A DNA stretch of 64,000 nucleotides, taken from contig NZ_MTSE01000011.1 of assembly GCF_002154225.1 (NCBI RefSeq), positions 62,001 to 126,000 on the forward strand, given 5' to 3'. Of this stretch, positions 16,376 through 25,359 are shown one piece after another; positions within the stretch are counted from its first letter, which is position 1; every line of letters begins with the position of its first letter. A program made the position numbers and the translations under genes. The notes under the pieces were generated by a model. It ran no database searches and had not been told where the DNA came from. It saw only the letters and a list, made by a program, of their open reading frames with translations. Source of the DNA: Hymenobacter crusticola. Lineage in GTDB: Bacteria; Bacteroidota; Bacteroidia; Cytophagales; Hymenobacteraceae.

Positions 16376-17140
16376 TTAGGTGGTAGCAGTGGTGAGAGGC
16401 AGCGCTTCCAGATACACTTCGTAGGGGCGGGCGAAGTGCACTAGCATCTGCGGGGCGAGCTGAAAGCCTGCGGGGTCGTCGTCGATAACGCCCTCGATCT
16501 GGGAACGGTGCGCGGCAATGGCTTGCTGCTTTTGGGCAGTAACAGCGCTGATATCAAGGCGCCAGCCGGTCACTTCGTCGAGGCGGGGCAAATCAGCGGG
16601 GGCAGCGCGTTCCCAGGCCCACACCAGGTACTCCAGCACCCGCGGCGGGTTCGGGAGCCTAGCTACTGCCGCGTGCACCAGCCGGCTCGTGGTGCGGTGG
16701 TCGGGGTGCGGGTCGCGGCGCCACGGCACCACAATGGTCGCCGGCTTCCACTCGGTCAGATACCTAACCAAGCTAGCTACTGCGGCCTCCACTGCCTCCG
16801 GACCTAGGTTTGATGTAGCCCCGTCGGGCAAGCGCAGGAGCAAGCTAGCCGTCGGCTCAACCCCTAGGATACGCAAGGCGTCAGCAAACTCGGCTTCTCG
16901 CAGGGCACGGCGGGCGGCGGGCGGAAACTTCTGCGAGTTGGGGTGCGACATGGTGCCGTCGGTGACGAGTACGGCCGCCACGGGCACCTGCGCCGCGCGC
17001 AGCAACGCCATAAGTCCCCCGCACCCCAACGACTCATCATCGGGGTGGGGCGCAATAACGACGGTGCGCCCCAATGAGTTGGCCATCGTTGCGGGCTGAA
17101 TTGGCAACGTGTCTAAGGGTAAAATCGTCGATTCATGCAT
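16376..17140 (-). CDS. PIG-L (LmbE) family N-deacetylase
   Basis: 254 aa from ATG 17140; the reading frame extends to 17209 but that would overlap the upstream gene far more. Zinc motif APHPDDESLGCGG (His32, Asp34-Asp35) and the second His motif PHPDHRTTSRLVHAAV. Members remove N-acetyl from GlcNAc-containing molecules (GlcNAc-PI, mycothiol precursor, antibiotics). The start ATGCATGA overlaps the stop of the acyl-CoA dehydrogenase gene by eight bases, so the two are translationally coupled. It ends three bases before the methyltransferase start. Likely substrate: an amino-sugar made by the converging GT2 (inference). Confidence 0.9.
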   Translation of the reverse strand: MHESTILPLDTLPIQPATMANSLGRTVVIAPHPDDESLGCGGLMALLRAAQVPVAAVLVTDGTMSHPNSQKFPPAARRALREAEFADALRILGVEPTASLLLRLPDGATSNLGPEAVEAAVASLVRYLTEWKPATIVVPWRRDPHPDHRTTSRLVHAAVARLPNPPRVLEYLVWAWERAAPADLPRLDEVTGWRLDISAVTAQKQQAIAAHRSQIEGVIDDDPAGFQLAPQMLVHFARPYEVYLEALPLTTATT

Positions 17141-18305
17141 GCCACAAAGTGTGCGCCGGGTTGGAGGCGTTGGCCAACACAAACCGACCCGCGTCGGCGA
17201 GGGCGGCATCGGGAGCGGGCTGGCGCAGGTAGTGCGTCAGGTCGCGGTGCAGGCGCTCGAAGGGCTCGGGGCGCAACAGGCCGCGGGCCCCCACGCAGCG
17301 CTCGGCCAGCTGGAGCGTTTGCAGGCAGATTCCCTCAATGGCGGTGCGTACCATATTGGCGTAAGCTACCGTGGCCTCTGCCTCTGTATCGGCGCCAGGC
17401 CGGGTAGCGTGCGTGGCCGCGCCGTGCAGCCACTGATTACCGCTTTCGATGAGCACCGCTAGCTCGCCGAGGCGCATACGCTGATAAGGGTCTTCGGTGC
17501 GACCCGTTTTACTTAAGAAATGGCGCGTTTCGTTGAAAACAGCCTCAGCGCCGCCCAGCTGCACGGCCGCAAATCGGATAGCCCCGCCACTAAAACCAGG
17601 CTGCTGGTAGTAGTCGCCGGGTTGGCCCAACAAGTCATCGACACCTAGCTCCAGGCCCGTAAAATCAGCACGGAAGCTAGCAGAAGCGCGCATCCCGAGG
17701 GGGCGCCAAAACGACTTGTCGAGCGCAGGAACTTGCTGATCGGCGGGCAGAATGAGCATCTGCCAGCCCCCGTCGGGCAGCGCCGCCGTGAGCAGGGGCC
17801 GTGTGACGTAGCCCGAGCCCGAGGCAAACGTTTTGCTGCCGCGCAGCCGATAGCGGCCATCGGGCAGCGGCTCTAGGTGCACGCCGTCGTGGGCCTCGGT
17901 GTTCCACACTCCAAACAAGTGCCCAGCAGCGGCATCAGCGGCCCAGCCAGCAACCTGCGCCGGAAGCCCAAATCGTTGCAGCAGTTGCAGGGCGTTGACG
18001 TGGCCTTCGTACACCCGCCCAACAGCTAGGTTGCCGCGGCCGATGTGTTTCAGGGTTTTTAGTTGCGCTTCTAGCTGCGCAGCCGCCGATACCTGAGAAT
18101 CAGCCCACTGCGCTTGCAGGGGTGCGCTCAGCAAACCCGCTTCGCGCAGCCAGTCGATTTCGTCGGCGGGGAAGCCGCCCTCGTAGTCGGACTGGGCAGC
18201 GTGCGCCGCTAGGCGCGGCGCGAGGTCAGCGGCCGCTTGTTCGGGTGGTTGGCCAGTAGATAACGGCGGAGCAGGTGTTTGTTCGAGGGCAGTAGAAGAC
18301 AGCAT
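17133..18305 (-). CDS. Acyl-CoA dehydrogenase family flavoprotein
   Basis: 390 aa. The FAD/substrate domains are seen in HLFGVWNTEAHDGV, RLRGSKTFASGSGYVTRPL, MLILPADQQV and WRPLGMRASASFRADFTGLEL; the C-terminal helical domain ends GARGLLRPEPFERLHRDLTHYLRQPAPD. The YEGT-type catalytic Glu segment of mitochondrial-like dehydrogenases is not visible, and the ending resembles the DszC/HpaB-like monooxygenase side of the superfamily, so it may not be a beta-oxidation enzyme. First gene of the leftward operon with PIG-L and NodS-like genes. Role in that pathway unknown: desaturation or hydroxylation of a lipid tail is possible. Confidence 0.85.
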   Translation of the reverse strand: MLSSTALEQTPAPPLSTGQPPEQAAADLAPRLAAHAAQSDYEGGFPADEIDWLREAGLLSAPLQAQWADSQVSAAAQLEAQLKTLKHIGRGNLAVGRVYEGHVNALQLLQRFGLPAQVAGWAADAAAGHLFGVWNTEAHDGVHLEPLPDGRYRLRGSKTFASGSGYVTRPLLTAALPDGGWQMLILPADQQVPALDKSFWRPLGMRASASFRADFTGLELGVDDLLGQPGDYYQQPGFSGGAIRFAAVQLGGAEAVFNETRHFLSKTGRTEDPYQRMRLGELAVLIESGNQWLHGAATHATRPGADTEAEATVAYANMVRTAIEGICLQTLQLAERCVGARGLLRPEPFERLHRDLTHYLRQPAPDAALADAGRFVLANASNPAHTLWHA

Positions 18306-18539
18306 ACCCCCCTTTAACCTGCACAGTGCGCCAGTTGTTGCTGGTTATGGGTAACTCGGCGGTACAGGATTATGATTTCAGAACCCATTAGCTAGCTGAC
18401 CCTAGCTTTAGGCGAGCCCTCGGGCGGGAGGATAATGTCGGCTGGCTTGCTTACTTTCGTTGGTCGCACTGCCGCCAGCTGATAAGGAATCTGGCGGTAA
18501 CGTGCGGTCTGCTTCCCCGCCTCTTCTTTCCTCCGTGCT

Positions 18540-21329
18540 ATGAAAACAGTTGCTGCCATTTGGGAGAGCAAGCTTTTCTTCCTGACGCAGTGCATCTGGT
18601 TGCTGGTGCTGGCAGGAGTTGGCGCGTGTACTTCCTCCGCTCCGCCCCGGCACTACCGCATTGGCTTTTCGCAGTGCACCAACGGCGACGCCTGGCGCCA
18701 GGCCATGCTAGCGGGCATGACCAAGGAGCTCAGCTTCTACCCGGAGGTCAACTTTGAGATTAAGGATGCGAAGTACAGCAGCGCCTTGCAGGAGCAACAG
18801 ATCAAGGAGTTTCTAAAGGAAGGCATTGATCTGCTGATCGTTTCGGCTAATGAAACCGAGCCGGTGACGCCCATCGTGGAGGAAGTGTATAACCGCGGCA
18901 TTCCGGTGGTTATCCTCGACCGCCGCACCACTTCTAAACTCTATACGGCCTACGTGGGCGGCAATAATGAGGAAGTAGGCCAAACGGCTGGGAACTACGC
19001 GGCTAGCTTGCTGGGGCAGAAAGGCGAAATACTGGAAGTGCTCGGCGCGCCCGGCAGTTCGCCGGCTATCGACCGGCACCGCGGGTTTGTGCAAGCCCTA
19101 GCCGCCTATCCGAACCTGAAGCTAACGGCCCAAGTCAACAGCAACTGGGAACGGCCTTCGGTGCTGGAGCGGCTGCCCGCCGTGCTGCGCGCTCACCCCA
19201 CCATTGACCTGATCTTTGCCCACAACGACCGCCTCGCCCTGGGCGCCTACCAAGTGTGCAAGCAGCTAGGGCTGGACCACCGCGTTAAGATTGTGGGGGT
19301 CGATGGCTTGCCCGGTGCCCACGGTGGCATTCAGCTCGTGCAAGATGGCATCCTGAAGGCCACGCTGCTTTACTCAACGGGCGGCGAGGAAGCTATCCGG
19401 GTGGCCATGAAAATCTTGCGTAAACAGCCCTACGACAAGGAAAACACGCTCAGCACCATGGTCATCGACTCGACCAACGTGCTGACGATAAAGCTGCAAA
19501 CCGAAAAGCTAGCCAGCCAGCAGCAGGATATCCAGCGGCAGCAGCGCTTGCTGCAGGCCCAGCTCGCCACCTACACCAGCCAGCAAACGGTGCTCTATAT
19601 CTTGGCGGCCGCGTTGCTGGGTGCGATGGTACTCGGGATAATTGTGTGGCGGGCGTTTCGCGTGAACCGCCGTATCACGCAGCAGCTCGCGCAGCAAAAC
19701 CAGGAAATCCTTTCGCAGCGCAATCAGATTCAGGCCTTTGCCGACCGCGCCAAGGTGGAAACGGAAGCCAAGCTGCGCTTCTTCACCAATTTCTCGCACG
19801 AGCTGCGCACCCCGCTCACCCTCATCATGGGGCCGGTGGAAGAGCTGCTCACCAACGGCGCCGACCTCTCCGCTGCCCAGCGCCACGACCTAGCTTTGGT
19901 GCGCCGCAACACCCAGCGCCTGTTGCAGCTGGTAAATCAGCTCATGGATTTCCGCAAGATTGACGTGGGCAAAATGCCCGTGCGCGCCACCGAGGGCAAC
20001 TTGGTGGCCTTCGTACGGGAGATTATGGACGTGTTTGAGAGGCCCGCCCGGCAGCGGGGCATCAACCTGCGGTTCTTGCCCGCCGAACCTAGCCTGCGCC
20101 TGTGGTTCGACGTGAATATCCTCGACAAAGTCTTTTTTAATCTGCTTTCTAACGCTCTGAAATTCACCCCTGAGCGCGGGCAAATCACCGTCAGTATTCA
20201 GCTGGTTCCTGGTGAGCGTAGCGTGCGGGTGAGCGTGGAGGACACCGGCTCCGGCATCAGCGAACAAGACCAGGCCCACATCTTCGAGTGGTTCTACCAA
20301 GGCAACCAAGAAGTAGCCAAAGGCTCGGGCATGGGCCTGGCCCTGGCTATGGGCTTGGTGCGCTTGCACCAGGGCGAACTAGCTTTCACCAGCCAGCCGG
20401 GCAAAGGCAGCACGTTCACCGTGACGCTGCCGCTGGAGTTGCCGGCCGAGCTGCGCAGCATCACCGCCCTGCCCGCCCCGACCTTCGCCCTCGCCGAAGA
20501 AATCAGCGCGCCACCGCTTCTTGAGGAAGTGGTCCCGGTGCTGAGCGCGGGCAAAGACAGCGAGGCGCTGGTGCTGGTTATTGAAGACAATGCTGAGGTA
20601 AATGCCTTCGTGGCGCAGAAGCTACGCACTCATTTTCAAGTTAAAACGGCCACCGACGGGGCGTCGGGCCTGCGCCTAGCCGCCGAAACTATCCCGGACC
20701 TGATTGTGTGCGACGTGATGCTGCCCGAAATCAGCGGCCTGGAAGTGGTGGCGCAACTCAAGGCTGACTGGCGCACTTCGCACATTCCGGTGGTGCTGCT
20801 CACGGCCCGCAACGCGCCCGAGCAGCAAGTAGAAGGCGTGCAAGCCGGCGCCGACCTCTACCTGACCAAGCCCTTCAACCCCACCTTCTTGCTCGAAAAC
20901 CTACGCACCCTGCTCAACAACCGCGAGCGGCAGCGCGAGCATTTCCGCCGTGAACTGTCGGTCGATACGGCCACCGTGGCGCCCCAGCGCGTCGATCAAA
21001 AGTTCCTGGCCGACCTTACCGCCATCGTGGAGGCGAACCTAGCTACCTCCGAGCTGAGCGTGGAGGACGTCGCCCGCAGCCTCGGTATTTCGCGGGTGCA
21101 GCTCTACCGCAAAGTAAAAGCCCTGCTCGGCACCGGCGTCACGGAGTTTATTCAGGGCATCCGCCTCACGAAAGCTCGGCAGCAGCTGCTCGACACTGAG
21201 CTTACCATTGCCGAAGTGGCTTACCGCCTAGGCTTCTCCTCCCCCTCTTATTTCTCGGCGAGCTTCAAAGCCAAGTACCAAATCTCGCCCTCCGAGTTCC
21301 GGGCGCTTCATACCACGCCGAGTATATAG
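18540..21329 (+). CDS. Hybrid two-component regulator (periplasmic sugar sensor-HK-REC-AraC)
   Basis: 929 aa. Order: signal or anchor with lipobox-like VGAC (Cys30); Peripla_BP_4/LacI-type sugar-binding domain about 38-315 (IGFSQCTNGDAWRQAM, FAHNDRLALGAY, VGVDGLPGAHGGIQ); coiled coil; membrane segment 350-372; HisKA with His420 in NFSHELRTPLTLIMGP; HATPase with NLLSNALKFTP and GSGMGLALAMG; receiver with Asp725 (LIVCDVMLPEISG); AraC DNA-binding domain at the end. This is the layout of B. thetaiotaomicron BT1754, which senses fructose and controls a fructan locus. SusC/SusD, fructokinase and two GH32 genes follow, so fructose sensing is very likely here. Confidence 0.95.
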   Translation: MKTVAAIWESKLFFLTQCIWLLVLAGVGACTSSAPPRHYRIGFSQCTNGDAWRQAMLAGMTKELSFYPEVNFEIKDAKYSSALQEQQIKEFLKEGIDLLIVSANETEPVTPIVEEVYNRGIPVVILDRRTTSKLYTAYVGGNNEEVGQTAGNYAASLLGQKGEILEVLGAPGSSPAIDRHRGFVQALAAYPNLKLTAQVNSNWERPSVLERLPAVLRAHPTIDLIFAHNDRLALGAYQVCKQLGLDHRVKIVGVDGLPGAHGGIQLVQDGILKATLLYSTGGEEAIRVAMKILRKQPYDKENTLSTMVIDSTNVLTIKLQTEKLASQQQDIQRQQRLLQAQLATYTSQQTVLYILAAALLGAMVLGIIVWRAFRVNRRITQQLAQQNQEILSQRNQIQAFADRAKVETEAKLRFFTNFSHELRTPLTLIMGPVEELLTNGADLSAAQRHDLALVRRNTQRLLQLVNQLMDFRKIDVGKMPVRATEGNLVAFVREIMDVFERPARQRGINLRFLPAEPSLRLWFDVNILDKVFFNLLSNALKFTPERGQITVSIQLVPGERSVRVSVEDTGSGISEQDQAHIFEWFYQGNQEVAKGSGMGLALAMGLVRLHQGELAFTSQPGKGSTFTVTLPLELPAELRSITALPAPTFALAEEISAPPLLEEVVPVLSAGKDSEALVLVIEDNAEVNAFVAQKLRTHFQVKTATDGASGLRLAAETIPDLIVCDVMLPEISGLEVVAQLKADWRTSHIPVVLLTARNAPEQQVEGVQAGADLYLTKPFNPTFLLENLRTLLNNRERQREHFRRELSVDTATVAPQRVDQKFLADLTAIVEANLATSELSVEDVARSLGISRVQLYRKVKALLGTGVTEFIQGIRLTKARQQLLDTELTIAEVAYRLGFSSPSYFSASFKAKYQISPSEFRALHTTPSI

Positions 21330-21405
21330 AAGTCGCCGGCCAGTCCGGTGCCGAGGGTGTCTGACCAGTTGTCGATACACAAGCCGCAAGAACAACTCGC
21401 GCCTG

Positions 21406-21586
21406 CCGGTCGGACGCCCTATGTTTCCGACCGGTTGTTGACGGCGAACGTCTGCAAAAGCTAGGTGCCCGTTCTTCGATAACCCTGACCGGGGCTTTAA
21501 GCTTTGTCAGGGTTGCAACGACCACACAAAGCTTGTTCTGGCGACAACCGGTCGGACGCCTAGGGAGTCCGACCGGTTGTCGCCAG
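21406..21586. repeat. Cluster of hairpins sharing CCGGTCGGA
   Basis: Three palindromes in 180 bases: 21406-21414 with 21426-21434 (CCGGTCGGA); 21481-21489 with 21506-21514 (AACCCTGAC); and a 20-bp perfect stem, 21538-21557 with 21567-21586, containing CAACCGGTCGGAC. The first and third share sequence, so they look like copies of one repeat unit. They follow the sensor gene. Confidence 0.75.
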
Positions 21587-21674
21587 GTTCTAACTGTCCA
21601 TGTAACGATGTCCAGCCAGCCGGCTGCTAAGCGCTGTCGAACCCACTGTCTTTACTAGATCGGCTCCTCTCACT

Positions 21675-21705
21675 AGGCCTACGACTTTCGCGTCGTAGGC
21701 CTTTT
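21675..21705 (+). terminator. Strong Rho-independent terminator before the fructan SusC gene
   Basis: 11-bp perfect stem AGGCCTACGAC (21675-21685 with 21692-21702), loop TTTCGC, then TTTT. It separates the sensor transcript from the SusC operon. Confidence 0.85.
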
Positions 21706-22161
21706 GTCGTTCTCAGCCGAGCTGTGTGCCTGGGCTCGCCTTAGGTCGTCTGACGCCTTTGGCACTCTGCACATATTCTATATAAGATAATTGGTGAATC
21801 ATTTTTTATAGTGGCGTATCATTATTGATAACTACTGTAGCAATAAATTCTACAAACCATTCAACAATACATTGAATTACAAGCAATTATATAAACTATC
21901 CAGCTTGTTCAATTTCTTATAGCATTTGAATTAATCGAGCTAGCCTACCGAGGTGCTTTCCGCTCAACTTTGAGCCATGAATCAGCTGCACCTGCTCTGC
22001 TCCTCTCCTGCTTTTCGCTCGCTAGCCTCTTTACTACCTACTAGCTGCAATCGTTTTCGGGCGGCTGGTGCGGGTGCTTGCACCGGCCTTTTGAGCTAGC
22101 TCTACGGCGGGTACATATTCCCTGATACATCCATACCCTCACTTTCCTTTCTCCAATTCCC
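21706..22161 (+). promoter_or_regulatory. AT-rich promoter region of the fructan susCD genes
   Basis: The stretch 21770-21940 is strongly AT-rich between GC-rich flanks, then a 200-base leader leads to the SusC start. A near match to the -7 box (CAACTTTG, around 21965) is present. The AraC-domain sensor encoded just upstream probably binds here; no clean direct repeat could be assigned as its site. Confidence 0.45.
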
Positions 22162-25100
22162 ATGCAAAAAAGTGTACTCTTAGCGCGTCGGCTTTTGCTG
22201 CCAACGCTGCTAGCTACCACGCCCATATTAGTGGCCGCGCATCCTGCCGAGGCACGAGCTGCGCTGACAAACGCTGGTACTGCAAACGATTTCTGGGCTG
22301 ATATTAAAGTGACTGGCCAGGTCACGGACGAGAAGGGCGCGGGCCTACCGGGGGTAACAGTTGTGGTGAAGGGCACCACCAACGGCGCCTCCACCGACGG
22401 CGACGGCAAATTCACCTTGACGATGGCCGACAATGCCACGCTAGTGGTTTCCTCCGTGGGTTACCTGAGCCAAGAAGTAGCCGTGGCGGGGCGCACCACC
22501 ATCACCGTTTCGCTGGCTCCCGACACGAAAGCACTAGACGAAGTAGTCGTGACCGGCTACCAAACCCAGCGCAAAGCCGACCTGACTGGTTCCGTGGCCG
22601 TGGTCGATGTGAACCAGATCAAAGACATGCCGGCGGCTAACCCCGTCAGCAACTTGCAAGGCCGGGTGCCGGGTGTAAGTATCACTAATACCGGCTCACC
22701 TGCCAGCACCCCTACAGTTCGCATCCGCGGTATTGGTACCCTCGGCAACAACGATCCGCTCTACGTCATCGACGGCATCCCGACGCGGGAGGGCATCAAC
22801 CAGATCAACCAGAACGACATCGAGTCGATTCAGGTGCTAAAGGACGCTTCGGCGGCCAGCATCTACGGCTCGCGGGCTGGTAACGGCGTGATTATCATCA
22901 CGACGAAGAAAGCCAAGAAGGGCTTCAGCCGGGTTGATTTCTCGACGTTCTTCACCGCGCAAAAGCCCGGCAAGAACCTGAAAATGCTGAACACCCAAGA
23001 CTACGGCCGGGTGTATTGGCAGGCAGCGGTGAATGATGGCAACCTCAACCCGACCAGTCAGTTCTACTCCTTCCAGCAACGCCTAGGTCCCGACGGACGG
23101 CCCGTGCTCGATCAAGTCGTTGTCCCGGAATTTATAGATGCGGCCAAAACTCAGCGCTCTGCTGATACTGACTGGTTCAAGGAAACGCAGCAAACGGCCC
23201 TGATCCAGTCCTACAACCTCAGCCTGAGCAACGGCGGTGAGCGGGGTAGCATGTTGCTGTCAGTCAACTACTACGACAACGTAGGCACGCTGAAATACAC
23301 GGGCTTCAACCGTATCACGGCCCGCCTCAACTCCGACTATAACTTCTTCAACAACAAGCTGAAAATCGGCGAAAACTTCACGCTGGTGAAGTCTCGGCAG
23401 TCGGAAGTAGCCATTGATTTCGTGCGCGACCGGTCGAGCCAGCTGCCGTCTATCGTGCCGGTGCACACCGTGGACGGCGTGGGCTGGGGCGGCCCCGTGG
23501 CGGGCATGAGCGACCGGGACAACCCATTACGGGTGCTGAACGACAACAAGCAAAACCGCTCCAACACCGGCCGGGCCTTCGGTAACGTGTTTGCCGACCT
23601 GGAATTGATCAAAGGCTTGCACTTGCGCAGCAGCTTCGGCATCGACTACTCGCTGTTCAAGTACCGCAACATCTACAAAACCTACACCTCGGGCTTCCTC
23701 TCGGAGGCCAATAACCGCCTGACGGAAACCAATAGCTTCTACGGTAACTGGGTGTTGCAGAACACCTTGAACTACGACCTAACCCTAGGCACCAAGCACC
23801 AGCTGAGCTTCCTGGCCGGCAACGAGCGCATCAGCTACTACTCCGAAAGCTCCTACGCCTCGCGCACCAACTTCGCCAGCGAAGACCCCAACTACATGTA
23901 CCTCGATGCCGGCGCGGCCAACAAGGACAATGGCGGTTCCGCCACGGCGTACAAGCTGGCGTCCCTCTTCGGCAAAGTCAACTACTCCTTCGCGGACAAA
24001 TACCTGATATCGGGAACGTTGCGCCGCGACGGTTCCTCCCGCTTCGGGGCCGATAACCGCTTTGGGGTGTTCCCGGCCGTGTCGGCTGGCTGGCGCTTGA
24101 GCGAGGAAAACTTCTTGAAGACGACTGTGCCCGCCGTTACGGACTTCAAGCTTCGCGCTGGCTGGGGACAGACTGGTAACCAAGAGATTAACAACTTCGC
24201 CTCGCGTGGCCTGTATCAGTCGCTGCTCGGTACGCTCGACCCGAACTTCAACTACGACCAGGGCACGGCCTACGACATTTACGGCAACGACACCGGCTTG
24301 CCTTCCGGCTACCGCCGCATTCAGCAGCCCAACCCCAACCTGAAGTGGGAAACTACAACCCAGACCAACTTAGGTGCGGATTTCGGCTTCCTCCAGAACA
24401 AGATTACGGGCTCGGTTGATTACTTCGTGAAGAACTCCAAGGACATCTTGGTGAACCTGCCCTACCTAGGTGCGGTGGGCGAAGGCGGCGACAAGTACGT
24501 GAACGGCGCTTCGATTCAAAACAAAGGCTGGGAATTCCTGCTGAGCTACCAGAACGAGCTGAGCAACAAGTTTGCCTACAACATCACGGGCAACATTTCC
24601 ACCTACCGCAACAAGCTCACCTACCTGCCCGATGAGGTAATTAACGCCTACGGCGGCAACGGTCAGGACGTCACGCGCTTAGGCCACTCGATCAACGCCG
24701 TGTACGGCTACGTAGCCGATGGTATCTACCAGAATGAAGGCGAAGTAGCTAGCCACGCCACGCAAGTGGGCGCCGCCCCTGGCCGCATCCGCTACAAGGA
24801 CCTGAACGGCGACGGCAAAGTCGACAACTTCGACCAAACCTGGATTACGGAAGGCGTGCCGAACTTCACCTACGGCCTGAACCTAGGTGCCAGCTACAAA
24901 GGCTTTGACCTGCAAGTATTTCTGCAAGGCGTGCAGGGCCTGGATGTGTACAACAACGTCAAGTTCCGCACCGACTTCGCCTCCATTGCCTCGGGCGAAA
25001 ACTGGGGCCAGCGCACCCTCGACGCCTGGTCGCCGACCAACACTAGCTCCTCTATTCCGGCCGTCACGCTCATCAACAGCAACAACGAAGCCCGCGCCTC

Positions 25101-25338
25101 CAGCTACTTCGTCGAGAACGGCTCTTACCTGAAGCTGCGCAACATTCAACTCGGCTACACGCTGCCCACCGATCTGATTGGGAAAGCCAAGCTTCAAGCC
25201 GTGCGGATCTACGTGCAGGGACAGAACCTGTTCACCGCCAAGAGCAAGTCGTTCAGCGGCCCCGACCCTGAGCTGACCAACTATTACCAGTACCCCATTC
25301 CGGTCATTTTCACCACGGGCCTCAACGTTTCCTTCTAA
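22162..25338 (+). CDS. SusC-like TonB-dependent outer-membrane transporter (fructan locus)
   Basis: 1058 aa. After the signal peptide comes a carboxypeptidase-regulatory-like domain (VTGQVTDEKGAGLPGVTVVVKG), the TonB box region (ALDEVVVTGYQTQRKADLTGS), the plug (LQGRVPGVSI, RIRGIGTLGNNDPLYVIDGI, IESIQVLKDASAASIYGSRAGNGVIIITTKK) and a large beta barrel ending GPDPELTNYYQYPIPVIFTTGLNVSF. There is no STN domain, which fits control by the hybrid sensor rather than by sigma/anti-sigma signalling. It imports oligosaccharides with the SusD lipoprotein encoded 21 bases downstream. The substrate is inferred to be fructo-oligosaccharide from the neighbours. Confidence 0.95.
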   Translation: MQKSVLLARRLLLPTLLATTPILVAAHPAEARAALTNAGTANDFWADIKVTGQVTDEKGAGLPGVTVVVKGTTNGASTDGDGKFTLTMADNATLVVSSVGYLSQEVAVAGRTTITVSLAPDTKALDEVVVTGYQTQRKADLTGSVAVVDVNQIKDMPAANPVSNLQGRVPGVSITNTGSPASTPTVRIRGIGTLGNNDPLYVIDGIPTREGINQINQNDIESIQVLKDASAASIYGSRAGNGVIIITTKKAKKGFSRVDFSTFFTAQKPGKNLKMLNTQDYGRVYWQAAVNDGNLNPTSQFYSFQQRLGPDGRPVLDQVVVPEFIDAAKTQRSADTDWFKETQQTALIQSYNLSLSNGGERGSMLLSVNYYDNVGTLKYTGFNRITARLNSDYNFFNNKLKIGENFTLVKSRQSEVAIDFVRDRSSQLPSIVPVHTVDGVGWGGPVAGMSDRDNPLRVLNDNKQNRSNTGRAFGNVFADLELIKGLHLRSSFGIDYSLFKYRNIYKTYTSGFLSEANNRLTETNSFYGNWVLQNTLNYDLTLGTKHQLSFLAGNERISYYSESSYASRTNFASEDPNYMYLDAGAANKDNGGSATAYKLASLFGKVNYSFADKYLISGTLRRDGSSRFGADNRFGVFPAVSAGWRLSEENFLKTTVPAVTDFKLRAGWGQTGNQEINNFASRGLYQSLLGTLDPNFNYDQGTAYDIYGNDTGLPSGYRRIQQPNPNLKWETTTQTNLGADFGFLQNKITGSVDYFVKNSKDILVNLPYLGAVGEGGDKYVNGASIQNKGWEFLLSYQNELSNKFAYNITGNISTYRNKLTYLPDEVINAYGGNGQDVTRLGHSINAVYGYVADGIYQNEGEVASHATQVGAAPGRIRYKDLNGDGKVDNFDQTWITEGVPNFTYGLNLGASYKGFDLQVFLQGVQGLDVYNNVKFRTDFASIASGENWGQRTLDAWSPTNTSSSIPAVTLINSNNEARASSYFVENGSYLKLRNIQLGYTLPTDLIGKAKLQAVRIYVQGQNLFTAKSKSFSGPDPELTNYYQYPIPVIFTTGLNVSF

Positions 25339-25359
25339 TTCCCAGCTAGCCTAACTCCC

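Noticed and set aside
21330..22161. Possible insertion sequence remnant in the hairpin-rich gap
   Set aside because: Hairpins are present but I see no transposase fragment or target duplication.
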